This document shows positions 11,935 to 24,477 of a DNA stretch of 64,000 nt, piece by piece. The stretch covers positions 1,532,127-1,596,126 of the forward strand of contig JAOCPU010000002.1 of assembly GCA_035772785.1 (NCBI GenBank). Reading direction: 5' to 3'. Below the pieces are notes generated by a model. The model was not told where the DNA came from and made no database searches. It saw only the letters and a program-made list of their open reading frames with translations. Both the position numbers and the translations under genes were made by a program. The first letter of the stretch is position 1. The number at the start of each line of letters is the position of its first letter. The stretch is from Phlebiopsis flavidoalba. Its lineage: Eukaryota > Basidiomycota > Agaricomycetes > Polyporales > Phanerochaetaceae.

Positions 11935-14759
11935 GGCAGCGGATCCATTTGCAACATCGTTTCTTCTCATTGTCCCAATTGCCGTCACCTACAACGGCCA
12001 CTTATAGAGACAAAGAAGCTTCCAGAGACGGACGCCCACAAGATGAGCCTGGGATTGTCACTATCGCGGATTACACAACTCTACATTCGGCAGCGCGTCA
12101 AGGCTGTCCCATCGTGAAGACGTTCTCATCGGAGTCAATAGCGTCTAACATGCCAACGCTCGTATACGGAGACATGAGTCTCATGTCGCCGCATCTCGGT
12201 GAGACTCCTCAGCGCTCCGTCTTGACAAGTCTCCACAGTTTGGGCTGACAAAGGATGCACTCGTTCTAGCTGACGTTTCTCTAAAGGCTATTCGCCAGAC
12301 CGCCCAGGACACACAGGAGCAGCGTTTTGCCGCCTGCGATCCTCACCGCCGATTTAATATCCCTGACTATCTGCGGATCTACTCTCCAGCTCATAGTCAC
12401 AACGCCGACACTCAAGACGATCCCACACACACCTCAGATTCCGCCGTGTCCGACCGTCTGGAAGTTGGCGTGCGCTGCCGTATGAATACTCCGATGAGGA
12501 CTGGACAAGCAAATTACGCACAAGGTACTCAGCCTGTAACAGATCCTCGAGCTTCCGCTGAATTCCGCGAGCCTCTCTAGATACAGACAGCTTCTACGCA
12601 CCGGCACCAGCGCGGTAGACGCGGTTGCTTCGCCCTTCCGGCCTATCTTGTGGCCAAACTCCTGCGGAGGTTACGAAATTCAGGAACCAGCAATATGGAA
12701 ATCAGTGTCATAAAACAACCTGGTACTGATCTTGATTACTACTATGCTGCTCACTCACGGATGCTATGCAGCTCATCCCACCTTTGATCGGGGGTGTTGA
12801 CACGCTACCATATGGCGGTGAAGGATGTGCTGACGGTAATACGGCAATGCCTCCCCAATCACTCCTTCCCGCAACCGTCTGAAATTCCTCAACTTGATGG
12901 TAATTCCATTTTTACCGCAACCGAAAGTGGTGTTTACGGCTTACAACTTCCAGCTGGTTTCAATAGTCACTGGTGAAATGTCGCCTCGTCGCGCATTATC
13001 CAAATATATGTGGACGGATGACCGGCTCATAGCACTCGATACCATTTCTATATCAGACTACCATTGATTCGGAATGTACTGTTCCATTGAATGAGTTCAC
13101 ACCCATTGTTGCAGTACTAGGTCCGGTACTCTGAGCATGTAGCTCGGTAAGAGCTCTGTACTTGCTTTCAATCTGCCATATGTATCGTATACATGTATGT
13201 TTCGTGTTTGTCGTGCGTACATTCAGCGGCTGAACTGTCCTGTGTTCTGTGCAGCGGTGCTAGAGAAGGATTCTTCATCGCAACTAGACCGGATCCAGTC
13301 GATTGCCATAGAGGACCACTGTTCGGCGCTGTTGGACGAGGTGAGTACTATGAACCAAGGGCTTGAATGAATGGTAGCGGTCAGTGTGGTGTATGTGTTT
13401 ATGGTACTCATTTTAGACGTCGCGGCCTGCTACTCAGTACTACTCACCGGCTGTGGTCATGCCTGCGCGCTTACAACATCCTCCCGTGGCTTGTAATGAG
13501 CGCCCTTGATGCATTGATGCCCCAGCAGGGCGCCAATCCCTGGGTACCCGGCCGGCCGGGTTCGCTAGGACCCTTCGCTCCGAATTCCGAGTCTTCCATC
13601 GCTGAACAAAACTCTGCCTCATGTCTCATCTCGGCGGTCTGGAATGGCCGTTTGACGATATTGCCTGCGCCGAGAATCCTCTTAGGTAAGCTCCCAGCGT
13701 CGAAGGCATCAATGTTCAACTGGTGGCTTACTCAGACCCTCAGGGTTTGGACAGTGCCAACTGACAATATGAGGTGTATGCCAGTTGTGAATAGCCCCCA
13801 GTTTTGTCCGTGTATATGACCACAGAGACTCAAAGATTACCGTAGCAGAACTTTGTGCTTTGGCGCGTCGCAGGCCCCGGTCAATTGATGACAGTCCGAC
13901 GCGTCCTGTGAGCCTTGAAATAGGCGAAAATCGCTAGGAAGCAAGTCATTTGGACCTTGCCGTTTAAGTAAGCAGTACTCGATTTTCTCGCAACATTCAG
14001 GACCCTTGGCAGCGGGAGCGGGCATTTGCATCATCTATCATCTGCCAGAACTTCTAACGCAACTGCAACATACTGACACAGATGAAGCCGCGTGAACAAT
14101 TGGATCTTTAGCTTTTTGCGTCATAGGTATACGTAATTCTGGGCCCGCTTAACACGGTAAGAATTTGCAAGAAATTCGAGTTATGGCTTTCCTGACCAAA
14201 TGTGAGTCAGCGATGAAAGTTTCATTTCAACAAACATGATTTCGTGATTAATTCCCGTTGTACAGCCAAGTGTGGCACAATCACATACCATACTGTGCCC
14301 TACAGATCAGCAGCTCTGCATTATCTCATATCAGTACGAGAAGCGAGGAATCCGCCCGGGTACAGAACCTGTCAAATTTACAACACGCCGCGTCTTCTTC
14401 GACCACACGAGCAGTACTAATTGAATTTATTTTCCTACTGGGGCTCCTTCCATTGTTCAAAGGACTTAGCGGAAATTTGGAAGTACCTCAGCACACGGAT
14501 CAAAGGCTACAGAACATCTGTTGCGCTGTCGCTCAAAGTCATCTCAATTCAGGAGGCTACAGCTACCGAACTCTATTCAGGGACATCGTATAGCGGCTTG
14601 TGTAGACGTATCGCGCACCTACGACCAAACCAAAGGAGGGGAACGCGCCGTAGGGTTCAAACGTTCAAGAGACGCCTCGCGATCCCTGTCGACGTGACAC
14701 ATCTACTCACGGAAGTCACTGGAACTCAAAATCTTCCAGTCCGGCCCTTTGTTCCTTAA
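11935..14759 (+). other. Coding-like fragments, probably downstream exons of copy A
   Basis: Plus-strand pieces flanked by plausible splice sites include an open stretch from about 12280 to 12580 (AIRQTAQDTQEQRF...), PPLIGGVDTLPYGGEG at about 12780, AVLEKDSSSQLDRIQSIAIE at about 13253-13340 followed by GTGAGT, and a terminal piece ending at a stop near 14757. A short match to the 12780 piece recurs near 16730 (LIGDVEG), hinting that copy B has matching downstream exons. I do not recognise a domain. Whether these are one gene or several cannot be decided by eye. Confidence 0.35.
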
Positions 14760-14964
14760 CAAGTGGAACAGGTCTCGGGTCAGTGATCAGTGGTCACCGG
14801 TGAAGGTGATCGGTCACCTTGGCTTTCACGGGAAGCCATCATCCGTTACTATAAGGAGACAGCTGCCAGCCATTCGTATATGATAGGTTGTCGAGGTCGG
14901 GCTTCTTGTTCTAGATTCCTACATTTGTGGCCATCGTCAGCAAGACTCGGTCGAGTTACAGATA
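14760..14964. promoter_or_regulatory. Palindrome cluster upstream of copy B
   Basis: The intergenic strip upstream of the copy B start holds overlapping inverted repeats: GTGA...TCAC at 14783-14797, the 10-bp palindrome TCACCGGTGA at 14793-14802, and AAGGTGA-TCGG-TCACCTT at 14803-14820. All share the half-site GGTGA/TCACC. Their position just 5' of a gene suggests a regulator binding site, but this is inference. Confidence 0.4.
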
Positions 14965-15760
14965 ATGCCAAAGACGCAAATTCCTGCCAGAGAGACGGGA
15001 CGTTCAAGCTCTGACTATGCCGTGAGCAACGATCCTTGTTTATATGATAAACGACTGATGATGCAACGGTTCGAATAGCGACAGACCTACTGTGGTCCAA
15101 GCTATGGTTCGCCTCGGCCTGGGCTGCGAACAATCCCCCGTAATACTGCGCGTATAAACAATACCCGAGAACCAATTGTCTTTACGTCCAAAGGATGGAG
15201 CGGTGTGAATCTCGACGAGACGGATACTGTCTGGAATGGCGAGGAGCAAGTGATTCCGGCGAAAGTTCCCAAGATAGGCCTTCGTCTAGACGTATGTTCA
15301 AACCGGCGATCATCACTTAGTTAACGACTAACGCGAACGACGTATCAGTTTCAGGGATACCTACCTATACATCCTACGCCCAAGCGTTCCGCGTCAAAGG
15401 ATCTCACAGGACGGGAATTACTCGTAAGCAGTCGCCTACAAAGTCAAACAAGTCATGGATGAGTTTATCGAAAAAGTAGGACAAGATTCCACTGACACGT
15501 CAAAATGAGCATTTTGCTAAATCAGCCTTTCGTTTTAGATAGGAAACATGCAGGGCCGGAATATCAGACCGGACTCTTCGGTGGCTCCGAAGGCTTACGG
15601 TCGAGGGACTTGTACCTGCTGCAGCTGGTACCGATCGACAAGCGCATGTTCGATTGCGTTGTAGGGCATTGCCTACCTGAAGAGTGTATAAGTGGTGAGC
15701 ACTCAATTGGTTGTCCATGTAAAGGCGGCAGTGACACAGAGAGGAGCCAATTCGCCCTCG
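14965..15760 (+). CDS. Uncharacterised basidiomycete-type protein, copy B
   Basis: Diverged direct duplicate of the gene at 11018. The start MPKTQIPAR is at 14965. Shared landmarks are RINNTRENQ (about 15155), GVNLDETDTVWNGEEQVIPA and VPKIGLRLD (about 15210-15290). A GTATGT...CAG intron follows, then FQGYLP and a basic helix region FRVKGSHRTGITRK. One frame change then leads to VAYKVKQVMDEFIEKV. Next come GGSEGLRSRDLYLLQLVPIDKRMFDC and an intron starting at about 15694 (GTGAGC). In several segments copy B needs fewer frame changes than copy A. Coding-like sequence continues to at least 16128. The nucleotide match to copy A is clear but far from identical, so the duplication is old. Function unknown. 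Confidence 0.55.
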
Positions 15761-18570
15761 GCAGTAGATGCGAGCTCTCGCACACCAGCTTCCAGCCCTA
15801 TCATGAGGCATACCCAAGCGCTTAGCTCTCAAGCTCGAATGTGCTCAGAAATTCCTGCAGTTGGGCCTTTGCTAGTACTACCGGCGTGCCTCATTGTTCC
15901 ACTACGGTTAGGCGACGCCCTGAGAGGCGACAAACCTCCCACGGGAGATGAACACCCGCGTAGCAATCCTCCGATTATGCCAGCTGTTGACGGATATGTC
16001 ACTTCGACGGCTTCTCATCTTTTAAACCACCATGTTACACGGGCTCTATCGGTGGAGCTCGCCGTACCCAGCTTCGCATTTCCTATAAACAGTCTCGGCC
16101 GCAAATCCCATGACTGCGCCACCGGGTAGGAGTTTTCAGCACTCAAGCCTCGCCATCATGCTGATTGATAGATTAGTCATTATAGGCAACGGTATCTCCG
16201 AGGAGTCTGCATCTCATTTTGATCAAGACTTAAGGAACTACACTTTTACTGATGGTGCAATCCCAAGACCTATCCGATGCCGTGGCTGCTATGTCTTCAC
16301 CGGCTTACTCTTCGGCTTACATTCATAACACCGCAACCCAGGACGCGGCTGTCAGATCACGGCGGCGGTCTTCGGGGACGGACTTTTTTTTTTTACACTG
16401 CCGTAACAGCGCCATGGTGAACACAGGACAGATGCATCGTTTTGAAGGTGCTTACAGTGTGACGACAACTTTCTCAAGTCCCTATGCTAAAATTCGCTCT
16501 ATTGACAGAACACTTACATCTATATGAGCCTGGCGCCGCAAGCGTTTACAATGCTCCACCTTTTTTCCAGCAGATCATCCCGCGGCCGAGGGCCTTCAAT
16601 GGGCCCCAGGCCACAATCCGTGACGGTCCAGCGTCTCACACTCCGCCGGAAAAAAAAAAAAAAAAAAAAAAAACCCCGCCTCCTATCATGATATCCGCCC
16701 TGGTGAGGACGTCTTGTATGCTACTCAACACACTTGATCGGGGATGTTGAAGGCACCATGCAGTGATCAAGGAAATGTCGATGGTCGGACGAAGCAATCG
16801 GACAAGTGTTACGCAGCGCAGCTTCAGTCATCCCCACTCACAGAGGCGTTCCCTGGACCCGGCTTGCGCGTCCGTCGACCTATTCTATGGTTCCTACAGT
16901 ACACTTACCTCGTTGCAATCTGTTTATTATCGGACGCTTCATAACTTCTAAACACGATAGAATTCATAATAACACATTATTTATGTCACAAATTACACGA
17001 TCAAAAGTGTGGCGTCTTACCTCACTTCCAGTGACTGCAAGCTCCGCTCTCCGAAAACCTACCGCGGAGTTGAGGGGCAGATCTATGCTATCTTAAAGGA
17101 ATGCAACTGGCTTGTATGATGGACGGCCGTGAGAAAACACACACAGACGCACACTCTGATTTCGGAACAGGGGTACTCGTTACAACGTCACGCACTGCGA
17201 GGGGATAACTGCAACACAAGCAAGGGAGATGCAGCGTTTTGCATGGGGTGCACGAAGAGTCAGTCGGCTGGTCGTTACCCGTACTGCAAATACAGGAAGG
17301 TGTGAGAAGTTGGCATCATTGGTCCAGCACAGGCCAGGGAAGTCAGTTCCCGTGGAGTTGTTGGGCGTTTATGATTGTGTCTCCTTCGAGCTGCCAATCG
17401 GTTGTTGTAGCGGTTTTGTCAAGTGTCAAAGGCTGTGTAGGACGTTGACGCGTTCAGTAGCAAGCGTTTGAGAAAGAGTCCGGAACCGTCGGCGAGCTGG
17501 ATAGTTCCATAAATCGTGAAGTATCCTGAAGAGGACTCAGGGCCGAGCACAGGCTGTGACCGTCTGCACATGCCAGGTCAGGTCCCAGGCTTTACGGTCA
17601 ATTTTTACTTCAACATACCGTTATTTTGGCAAGTAGAAGTGGAAGACTGGGGGTCCCATTGACATCGCTCTGATTTGAAGGACCGCCCGGTAGGGACGGC
17701 ACCAGGAGGAAGTGGCTGTCGGAGGAGCGGCAAGCCGGGGACGAAACAGTGGGTGTGACTGTGACGTGGGACAACCGGATGTGGGGGTAATGCTATAGAC
17801 CCAGATGCGGTGGCTGCCCCGGGGACACACTGGGAGTTAATCTTTTATCCTTATCAAAAAGAAAATAAGTGGTGTCAATAGCGAGGACACTTACAGTCAT
17901 TCAAACACTGTGCACACACTGGGCCTGAGGCACAGGCTGTACTTCCAGACCTTGGTGGCCATTCACTACGTCAGCGCCACATTACGTAAGCACGATATAG
18001 CGATGTACCATCCAATGCCTCCACACTGCCCCCCGAAACTGGGGTTTGAGCCGCGGCGGACCGGCAGCGCAGCGCACTGATGAGCTCTGCGATTATGATG
18101 AGTCTGGTCATAAGCGCGTCTTGAGGAGGACAATGCTTACCATGGGCTTGGCAAGTCGGTTGGCTATAAAAGCATGTGTGGCGTACACTTGGTGGTAGTA
18201 AGGTTTCGGTAAGTATCATGGTGCGTCAGTCCTCGCGAAGTTGTTCCATGGCGCACTTCTTCCTACTTTCGCGGAGGCATGATGATGCATTGATGCCTGA
18301 CCAGCCGGACGAAGCATCATACTCCGTGGTCAGGTTGCCAGTGCATCCCATCTTTTAGACCGGGATAGGTTTCTGTATCGCCGTCGTGAGCCGCGGACCC
18401 TGGAAACAGCGAGAGGTGTGAGAGATCCCGGAGTTGGTTGAGGATCGAGGTGATAGGTGCCCGAACGGTGATGCATTACAATATGCTTGTATTTGGATAC
18501 ATTGGTTGTATAATGATAAGTGCGCGACCGAGATTCCGTGATATTATGGTATAGCGGTGAATGAGTCTTT
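15761..18570. other. Unassigned, with coding-like fragments on both strands
   Basis: Plus-strand pieces 15840-16128 and 16252-16527 may be 3' exons of copy B. On the minus strand, 17830-17420 reads as a plausible exon pair: NGTPSLPLLLAKIT, a GTATGT...CAG intron, then ESSSGYFTIYGTIQLADG and LFLKRLLLNASTSYTAFDT. This looks coding but matches no family I can name. The remainder shows nothing definite. Confidence 0.3.
16650..16673 (+). repeat. Poly(A) tract, 24 nt
   Basis: An uninterrupted run of 24 adenines is bounded by CCGG and CCCCGCC. It could be a retrotransposed tail, but no target-site duplication or retroelement body is obvious next to it. Confidence 0.9.
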
Positions 18571-19248
18571 TTACTGACTCTTGATATCCCTCCATATCGG
18601 TGTAATAGCTTGTGCAACAGTATTTGCGGCGACCTCCAGACAAGCCACTGAGCTCTTCATCCTCTACGCTTTGCAGTACCGGCGTGCGCGCCAGCGATCG
18701 GGATGGAAAACGCCTGTGACTTCTTCTCGCATGAAGGCTTTGTAGTCTTGCAGCGCGCATATGCGAGCGCACAGCACAGAAAACGCCTCGACAGACACGA
18801 CCAGGTAAGTCCACACATCCTCTACAGAGAAGCGTGCCGGCTGAGTAGAAGGAACTGGGCCAGGGCACAGGCGCGGTAAATGTGACAGCAGGTCCTCAGG
18901 CGGTAAATTTTGCATTTGTAACGAACGCCTCGGCCAGCGACTTTGTAAGCGTTCCAGCGCGCGCTGACGTTGTCCAGGACCGGGGGTGCAAATATCGCTG
19001 TGCTCCTGTTCTTGCTGCACGCTTGCGCTCATTGTTCCTCTTGAAATTTTCGCTCTCGCCGATGCTTCCTCTTCTTGGTTGCCGCTGCTTCTGACGGCGC
19101 TCACTGTTTCAAGCTCCCCGTTCGAGCCGCTCGCTGCTCCTGCGCGTTCTCGCTCACGTCTGCCAGTAGTTCCTCCTGCTTGCGTGCGCTCCCGTTTTCG
19201 GCTTCTTGCAGCCTCAGCCTTAAGGGCGCAGCTGTTCGTTGTGCTCAA
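18571..19248 (-). CDS. HPD-motif (J-like) coiled-coil protein of basidiomycete type
   Basis: The N-terminal half is charged and low-complexity (KAEAARSRKRERTQ, REREREAGAA-like, NQEEEASARAKISR), as expected for a helical or coiled segment. The C-terminal half carries FSVEDV...VEAFF-like text, DYKAF, and FHPDRWRARR at 18691-18708. The next frames read VLQSVEDEEL and then CLEVAANTVAQAITPIWRDIK, ending at the stop at 18571-18573. The HPDRW word and the VEDEE...VAANTVAQAITP.W tail define a mushroom family usually annotated as hypothetical and distantly reminiscent of DnaJ HPD loops. No chaperone function should be assumed. Charged coding-like text may extend upstream to about 19600. Two frame changes are needed near 18690 and 18650. 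Confidence 0.65.
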
Positions 19249-21450
19249 CGTCGTAGCCTGCTCGTAGGCATTGAGTTCTTGGATGCGCCTGACTCTCTTT
19301 CTCCTCTAACTTATGGGATCCTCTTCGGGGCATCGGACATCGGGTTGGTGCGGAGTCGCGGGCTGGCGGGAGGTGTGGCTAAGACAAGAACACGTTAGCG
19401 GACAACAACGAGAAAGAGCATTTGCACAAAACAACGGTTAGGTTTCACGTGCTCGAAAAGCATATGGACGGCACAGAAGTACGTAATGTCTCGGTGGAAA
19501 CTACGTCCGCTCGTTGCTCTCGTCGCTCCTTTTGACGATCGTTTCAGTCATTGTACGCGGCCTTGTCGCTCACGTTCACGTTTGAGACTTGTTTTTGCGT
19601 GTAACTCATTGTCGCCCGCGGCGACCGGCAGCTCTCATTGTCTTATGAGAGGTCGTGATGTGCGTTATGACTACTAGTCCCTAGCGTTTTTCGTGTGCGA
19701 GTGGGAAGGGGCCTACATGTGGTATCTTGACCGCCGGACGCCTGTCCGGGACCGTTTCCTGGGGGTTTGTGAAGAGATGACGAATTGGAAGTATGTGACG
19801 GATGGTGGATTCGACGTATGTGAGGCGGCTGAGACGTCTGCCAGAAAAAACAGGGGACAGAATGGGGACGATGACTCTTCCCCGATAGTCAGTCAATCAT
19901 GTGTCAAGTCCCACCGCGTCGTGCCTTCCCAGTATTCAACGGTGTATGGGGGTTTCGGTGAGGAGGGAGGGAGAGTTAGGAAAGGACGTCTCATTGCGGT
20001 ACACCTCGAGTCGTTGTGCGGTGTCCTTATCTTGTGGCATGAATAGGATCAGTGCCATTATGCCACCATCGATCTCAACTTCGCCGTCAGAAAACAAAAG
20101 TATTCTTTTCCTTGAATCTCCGACTGTAGGGGTGGGTCGCGATTTCTTCAAGATCCCCGGGCATCCCGCCAGTCTTCGTCGGAGTCATCTTCTACAAATG
20201 CTCGCTTAGAGCCAGTCCTGGACTATCGTTAACTGCCTTCAGTGCTGTTTTGTCCATTTGTATCGACACTGCGGGTTATTGTCGAGAGCAAATTGGCGGT
20301 GAGCGGTGCAATCGTACACGGGATCAAGCTTGTATATGTCCCACTGGTCTTGTGAGCACATTACGGGTTGGCTACTTTTCCATTAGCTCAAAAGTATAAC
20401 CTATGTCCCAAGCCACGTACCCACAGATGTCCACCACTCTCGGCCATACACCTTCATCCCCTTCACCTTTCGCTCGAGGGACCCAACGCCAGAAGCTTTC
20501 TCCAGACGATAGAGTCTCGATAACAACGACGCGTTTATTGCTGCATAGTTCATCTCCTTTGGATAGTTTCCTGTGGTTCCGAGACGCGGTCCGGGGATGG
20601 AATGTGGCAAAGGCAAGTTTCGACTCGGTGTACTCAGGTAACAGCCGTAGTGATTGAGTTGAATCGAGAGTAACCCGGGGTTGACCCCGATATGGATACG
20701 GGTTGGGAGGATCCAGACGCACAGTGGACGGATTGGGGATCGTTGACACTGGACAGAACGTCAGAAAACGTAGAAAGACAAAGCGACTTGGTTGTACTGA
20801 CCCAAACGAAATATGCTGAGGCACTAGCGATGCACAATCCAAACGGGTGGCGCAATGTTGCACTATGCACAAGCGAGTATGTATATCCAAGAAAACACAC
20901 ACAAAGCCAGTTGTGTTATGAAAAGGAGACTTGGGGGGAGACTATGGTAGAGGAGACGAAGAGGAGAGAACGGTCGGCCACCCGCCCACTGTGCTCGCGC
21001 ACTCTCGCGCCATCGCGTCTTGCACGTGGGATAGACGCCCTATGTCTGCCTACCGCGAAGGCTGCTCTTCGTCCCAAAGTCTATCAACTACACCCACAAA
21101 TGTCATTCCAGCGCGCTGAATCTAGCTTGAAATATGGTCTTCTTTACTGCTCACAAAAGTTTCGCGGGAGACGTTCTCTCTAGGCCACGTTCGTCGCCGG
21201 ACAAACAGGTCGCAACAGGCCGCCGGGCTCTCAGTGCAGTGACGTCGCGAGTCATATATGTGCGAGCCGTTTCTCTCTTGACTCTGACACAACTGCGGTG
21301 CAGACGTCGCCTAAACAACTCAGCTGTTTGCTCTCATCCGTGCGAATAATCACTGTGACTTCCCTCTGACTCGCCCTAGGAGCCTGTGTTAGTATTTTAA
21401 CAGACCAGAGAGCGTCTGCAACCTTGAACAGTTACCCACTTTTAGTCGAA
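19249..21450. other. Unassigned
   Basis: Minus-strand open stretches at 20902-20372 (176 codons) and 20151-19936 (71 codons, KKSRPTPTVGDSRKRILLFSDGEVEIDG) look moderately protein-like, but I recognise no family. The strip 21180-21450 is the likely promoter of the GTPase gene that follows. Confidence 0.3.
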
Positions 21451-24400
21451 ATGACTACCCTCGGCGGTCGTTCCAAACCGAGATCGACGAGATACAACAC
21501 CGAGAGGTCCTCAAACAACGCGTGCAAGCTAAGGCCGAGCAGGAGAGGGGCGAGAGATGTAAAGAAGGTGCCTGCGAAAGCGTCGACAAAGGCAGCGTGA
21601 ACGAGCCCCAACCTAGGCCCAAAACCGAGAAGGAGAGGACAAGAGATGCGCAGCGGATATCTAATGACGAGAAGGGGAAGCCGAACGACGCACAGAAAGC
21701 GTCGTCAAAGGCGGCCGCCGCGCTCTACCGACAAGAACGCGGAGACTGGGCCTGTAGACGAAGAGACGGTGGGCGATAATATCAGACTACGACGAGACCG
21801 TCGATCAGGAGCGAATACAAGTAAGCTTTCATGTGGCGTAGGCGACGCGAGTACTTACACGAACTCGAGGACCGGTTGTTGGCAAACCAGATAGACCAGG
21901 CCCGAGATATCCCTCGCCAGCGCACTCACCCAAACAACGAAGAGGGGAGCTCGTCTTCCGGATAGTTTCAAGACCATTGCACGAGAAACTGTTCTCAGGC
22001 GAGGATGCTTCTGGTGTCGGATCAGCTACAAGGCACGTCAAGATCAGCGGAAGAGGTCGACGTCATCTGCGCGCGAGTCGTCCAAAGCGGTTGAGGACTT
22101 TGGAGGCAAGGTCAGATACCCTTGACGTATTTGCAGATTGGTTCAGTTCTCAACACCTACTTCAGATGTCAGTATTATACAAGATCGCGGATCCTCCTCA
22201 CGCTGCGCTATTGCTTCGAGTTTACCTCCGCCCAGCGTGGCGTTGACTCCCGAGGTTACGCTGCGCAGTGGTGTGGGCAACGTAGACAGTGGGAAGGTCG
22301 ACAACATTAGGTGTATTGACAAGAGGTTCGTATTCTATATCTAAGTATCTTCCCGCGAGACTCACCACTTATTAGGTGCTTTGGACGACGGGCGAGGGAG
22401 AGCACGAGTGTCCTTGTTTAGGCATAAGCATGAAGTGGGAGGAGCGGAAGAACGTCTAGCGTTGGTTATGGAGGTAAGCCTTACCATACCGTCCTCGGGC
22501 ATGCGGTTAAGGCGCTGCTTCTCCAGATCCTCGGCTTTGACCAACAGGCGAGCCAATACTCCCCCCGCCATCCTCACATGCCAACGATTTAGAGGCCATA
22601 AACGACACGACAAGATGAGCTGGGAGGCTATCTCGACACAAGCTGCGCCAAAATCGTCTCCTTCATTGGTGTGTATCCCGCCGACCGTCAAACCCTTCAC
22701 CTCTAAGCATGTCAACCCCCGCAGATTTGGCGGGTCATGAGAGATATCTCAAGAACGACACTATATGGCCTCACCTCAGGCTCTCCGTCTTGCGTGATCC
22801 TCATTGTGTGGAGCGAACGCAGGTCTGATAGGCATGTCGAAAGAGCATCTTGCAATCGCACTCGCGCTGAGCGTCCCAGTCGTGGTTTGCATAACAAAGG
22901 TAAGGCTCCTTCTATATATTTTCCCGCAGTATCTGATATGGCTGGTTTAGATTGACATGACTCCGCCTAACAAGCTTGCCGAGACCATCAAGCAAGTGAC
23001 CAGGATCCTCAAGAGCCCAGGATGCAGGTGATTTGTCTCACTTCCCGGGGCGCAATGCATCACTTCTCACACGATGCAGAAAAAAAATCCAGTGTTTGTG
23101 AAGTCGATGGAGATGGGCGGTCGAGATCTCTGAAGTTTTCGCGAAGGAGAGGTCAGTTGCCGCCATCCTCGGCTCATGAAGATTTCATTAATATCTCACT
23201 AATCTTCAACCAGGCTCTGCCCAATATTCCAACTAAGCAATGTCACGGGGAGGGACTGGACTATGTGAGGGTTGACGCAACGTCCCGTAGTCTTTGGCTA
23301 CTGACACGCGGTTCTAGTTGCGCACATTTTTGAATTTGCTCCCGTCTAGCGAGGGCGATACCGAGAAGTATGTAGTAGATGCACCATTGGAGGTATGCAT
23401 CCGCTGTAATCGTTTCTGGTATCAAACTCACTTTTGTATATGCAGTACTGCGTGACTGAGGTCTGGTGGGTATTCCGGATACCCCTCTGCTATCGCCGCA
23501 TCCTAATACATCGGATAGGTCTGTGCCCTACGTTGGCACCGTGGTCGACGGTATCATAAACGCCGGGAGATTAAAGGCGGGAGATGCGATTGTGTTTGGT
23601 CCCGACTCCAATGGCAAGTTTGAAAGCACATCGATTAAATCCATCCAGAGAAAGCGGTGTGTTACTAGGGTTATCTCATCCCATGCAATGCTCATGGGAC
23701 TTGGCAATAGTGCCGCAGTTGCTTCTGCTGAGGCGGGGCAGTGCGTATCTCTCGCATTGAAGCGTGTACGAAGAGCAGCGATCAGGAGGGGATGGTCATT
23801 GTACACAAGACTGAGACAGCGCCGCCCAAAGGTGAGAAGATGGTCTGACCCAGTCTAGTTCTGCTCACCGCTGATCATGGCTCTGGATTGAAAGCTGTGA
23901 AACAGTTCCAAGGCCAGGTGCTGATTCTATAGTGAGTCTTCCTCCCGTAGCTGGGGCGCACGTGCACAAGATGTTGATCTTCATTGTAGCCACAACACGA
24001 CACTGCAGAAGAACTACCAGGTGAGCCTTATTTGGACCCTTTCTAGGACTTCTTCTAAGCTTCTTTGTCAAACTATAGGCTATGGCTTCACAATGCGGCG
24101 TAAGTGCCAATCGGTGGCTTACATGTAGCTACGTACATCTAACGTTTACTACCATGCATGATAGGCCATCCGGCAGACAGTGAGAATATTAGAGATGGAC
24201 CATCCCGCAGGGTATCCTACGTACAGGTGACAGGGCTACGGTGACATTTGAGTTCATCTCCCCACCCAGAGTTTCCTCAAGGAGAGGAATGAAATTGCTG
24301 TTCCGCGAGGGCAAGACGAAGGTAAGTTTACGACACAGCTCCCATGCACATGTCCCCACCTACCTGACCGCGTCCGTCTAGGGTCTTGGTGCCGTCACAA

Positions 24401-24477
24401 AGCTGTTAAGTGATAAGATGATGGCGGAGCTTGCAGTGGCGCATGTATTCGCCCAGCACCCGGCTGTGGCGACCTGA
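21451..24477 (+). CDS. GTPBP1/GTPBP2-type translational GTPase
   Basis: EF-Tu-like GTPase of the GTPBP1/2 group, in animals linked to ribosome rescue and mRNA turnover. The proposed start at 21451 gives a basic, low-complexity N-terminus. The P-loop GNVDSGK is at 22276-22296, with GVLTR before an intron and [20 protein letters not shown] after it. Switch I is [10 protein letters not shown] (about 22447-22476). The G3 motif reads [10 protein letters not shown] at 22725-22754, followed by [16 protein letters not shown], then [20 protein letters not shown] and PVVVCITK. G4 is TKID, split by an intron at 22910-22950. The second barrel has [50 protein letters not shown] and [11 protein letters not shown]. 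The C-terminal barrel has [44 protein letters not shown] and [10 protein letters not shown], with the stop at 24475-24477. There are about ten introns and at least four frame changes. Family membership is firm; the start is a guess. Confidence 0.9.

Noticed and set aside
16650..16673. Retroelement insertion marked by the poly(A) tract
   Set aside because: No reverse-transcriptase or endonuclease words and no target-site duplication were visible nearby.
21522..21779. Charged plus-strand frame ([14 protein letters not shown]...) as a separate coiled-coil gene
   Set aside because: It overlaps the proposed basic N-terminus of the GTPase gene in another frame, and the repeated wording reflects an imperfect DNA repeat; the choice cannot be settled by eye.
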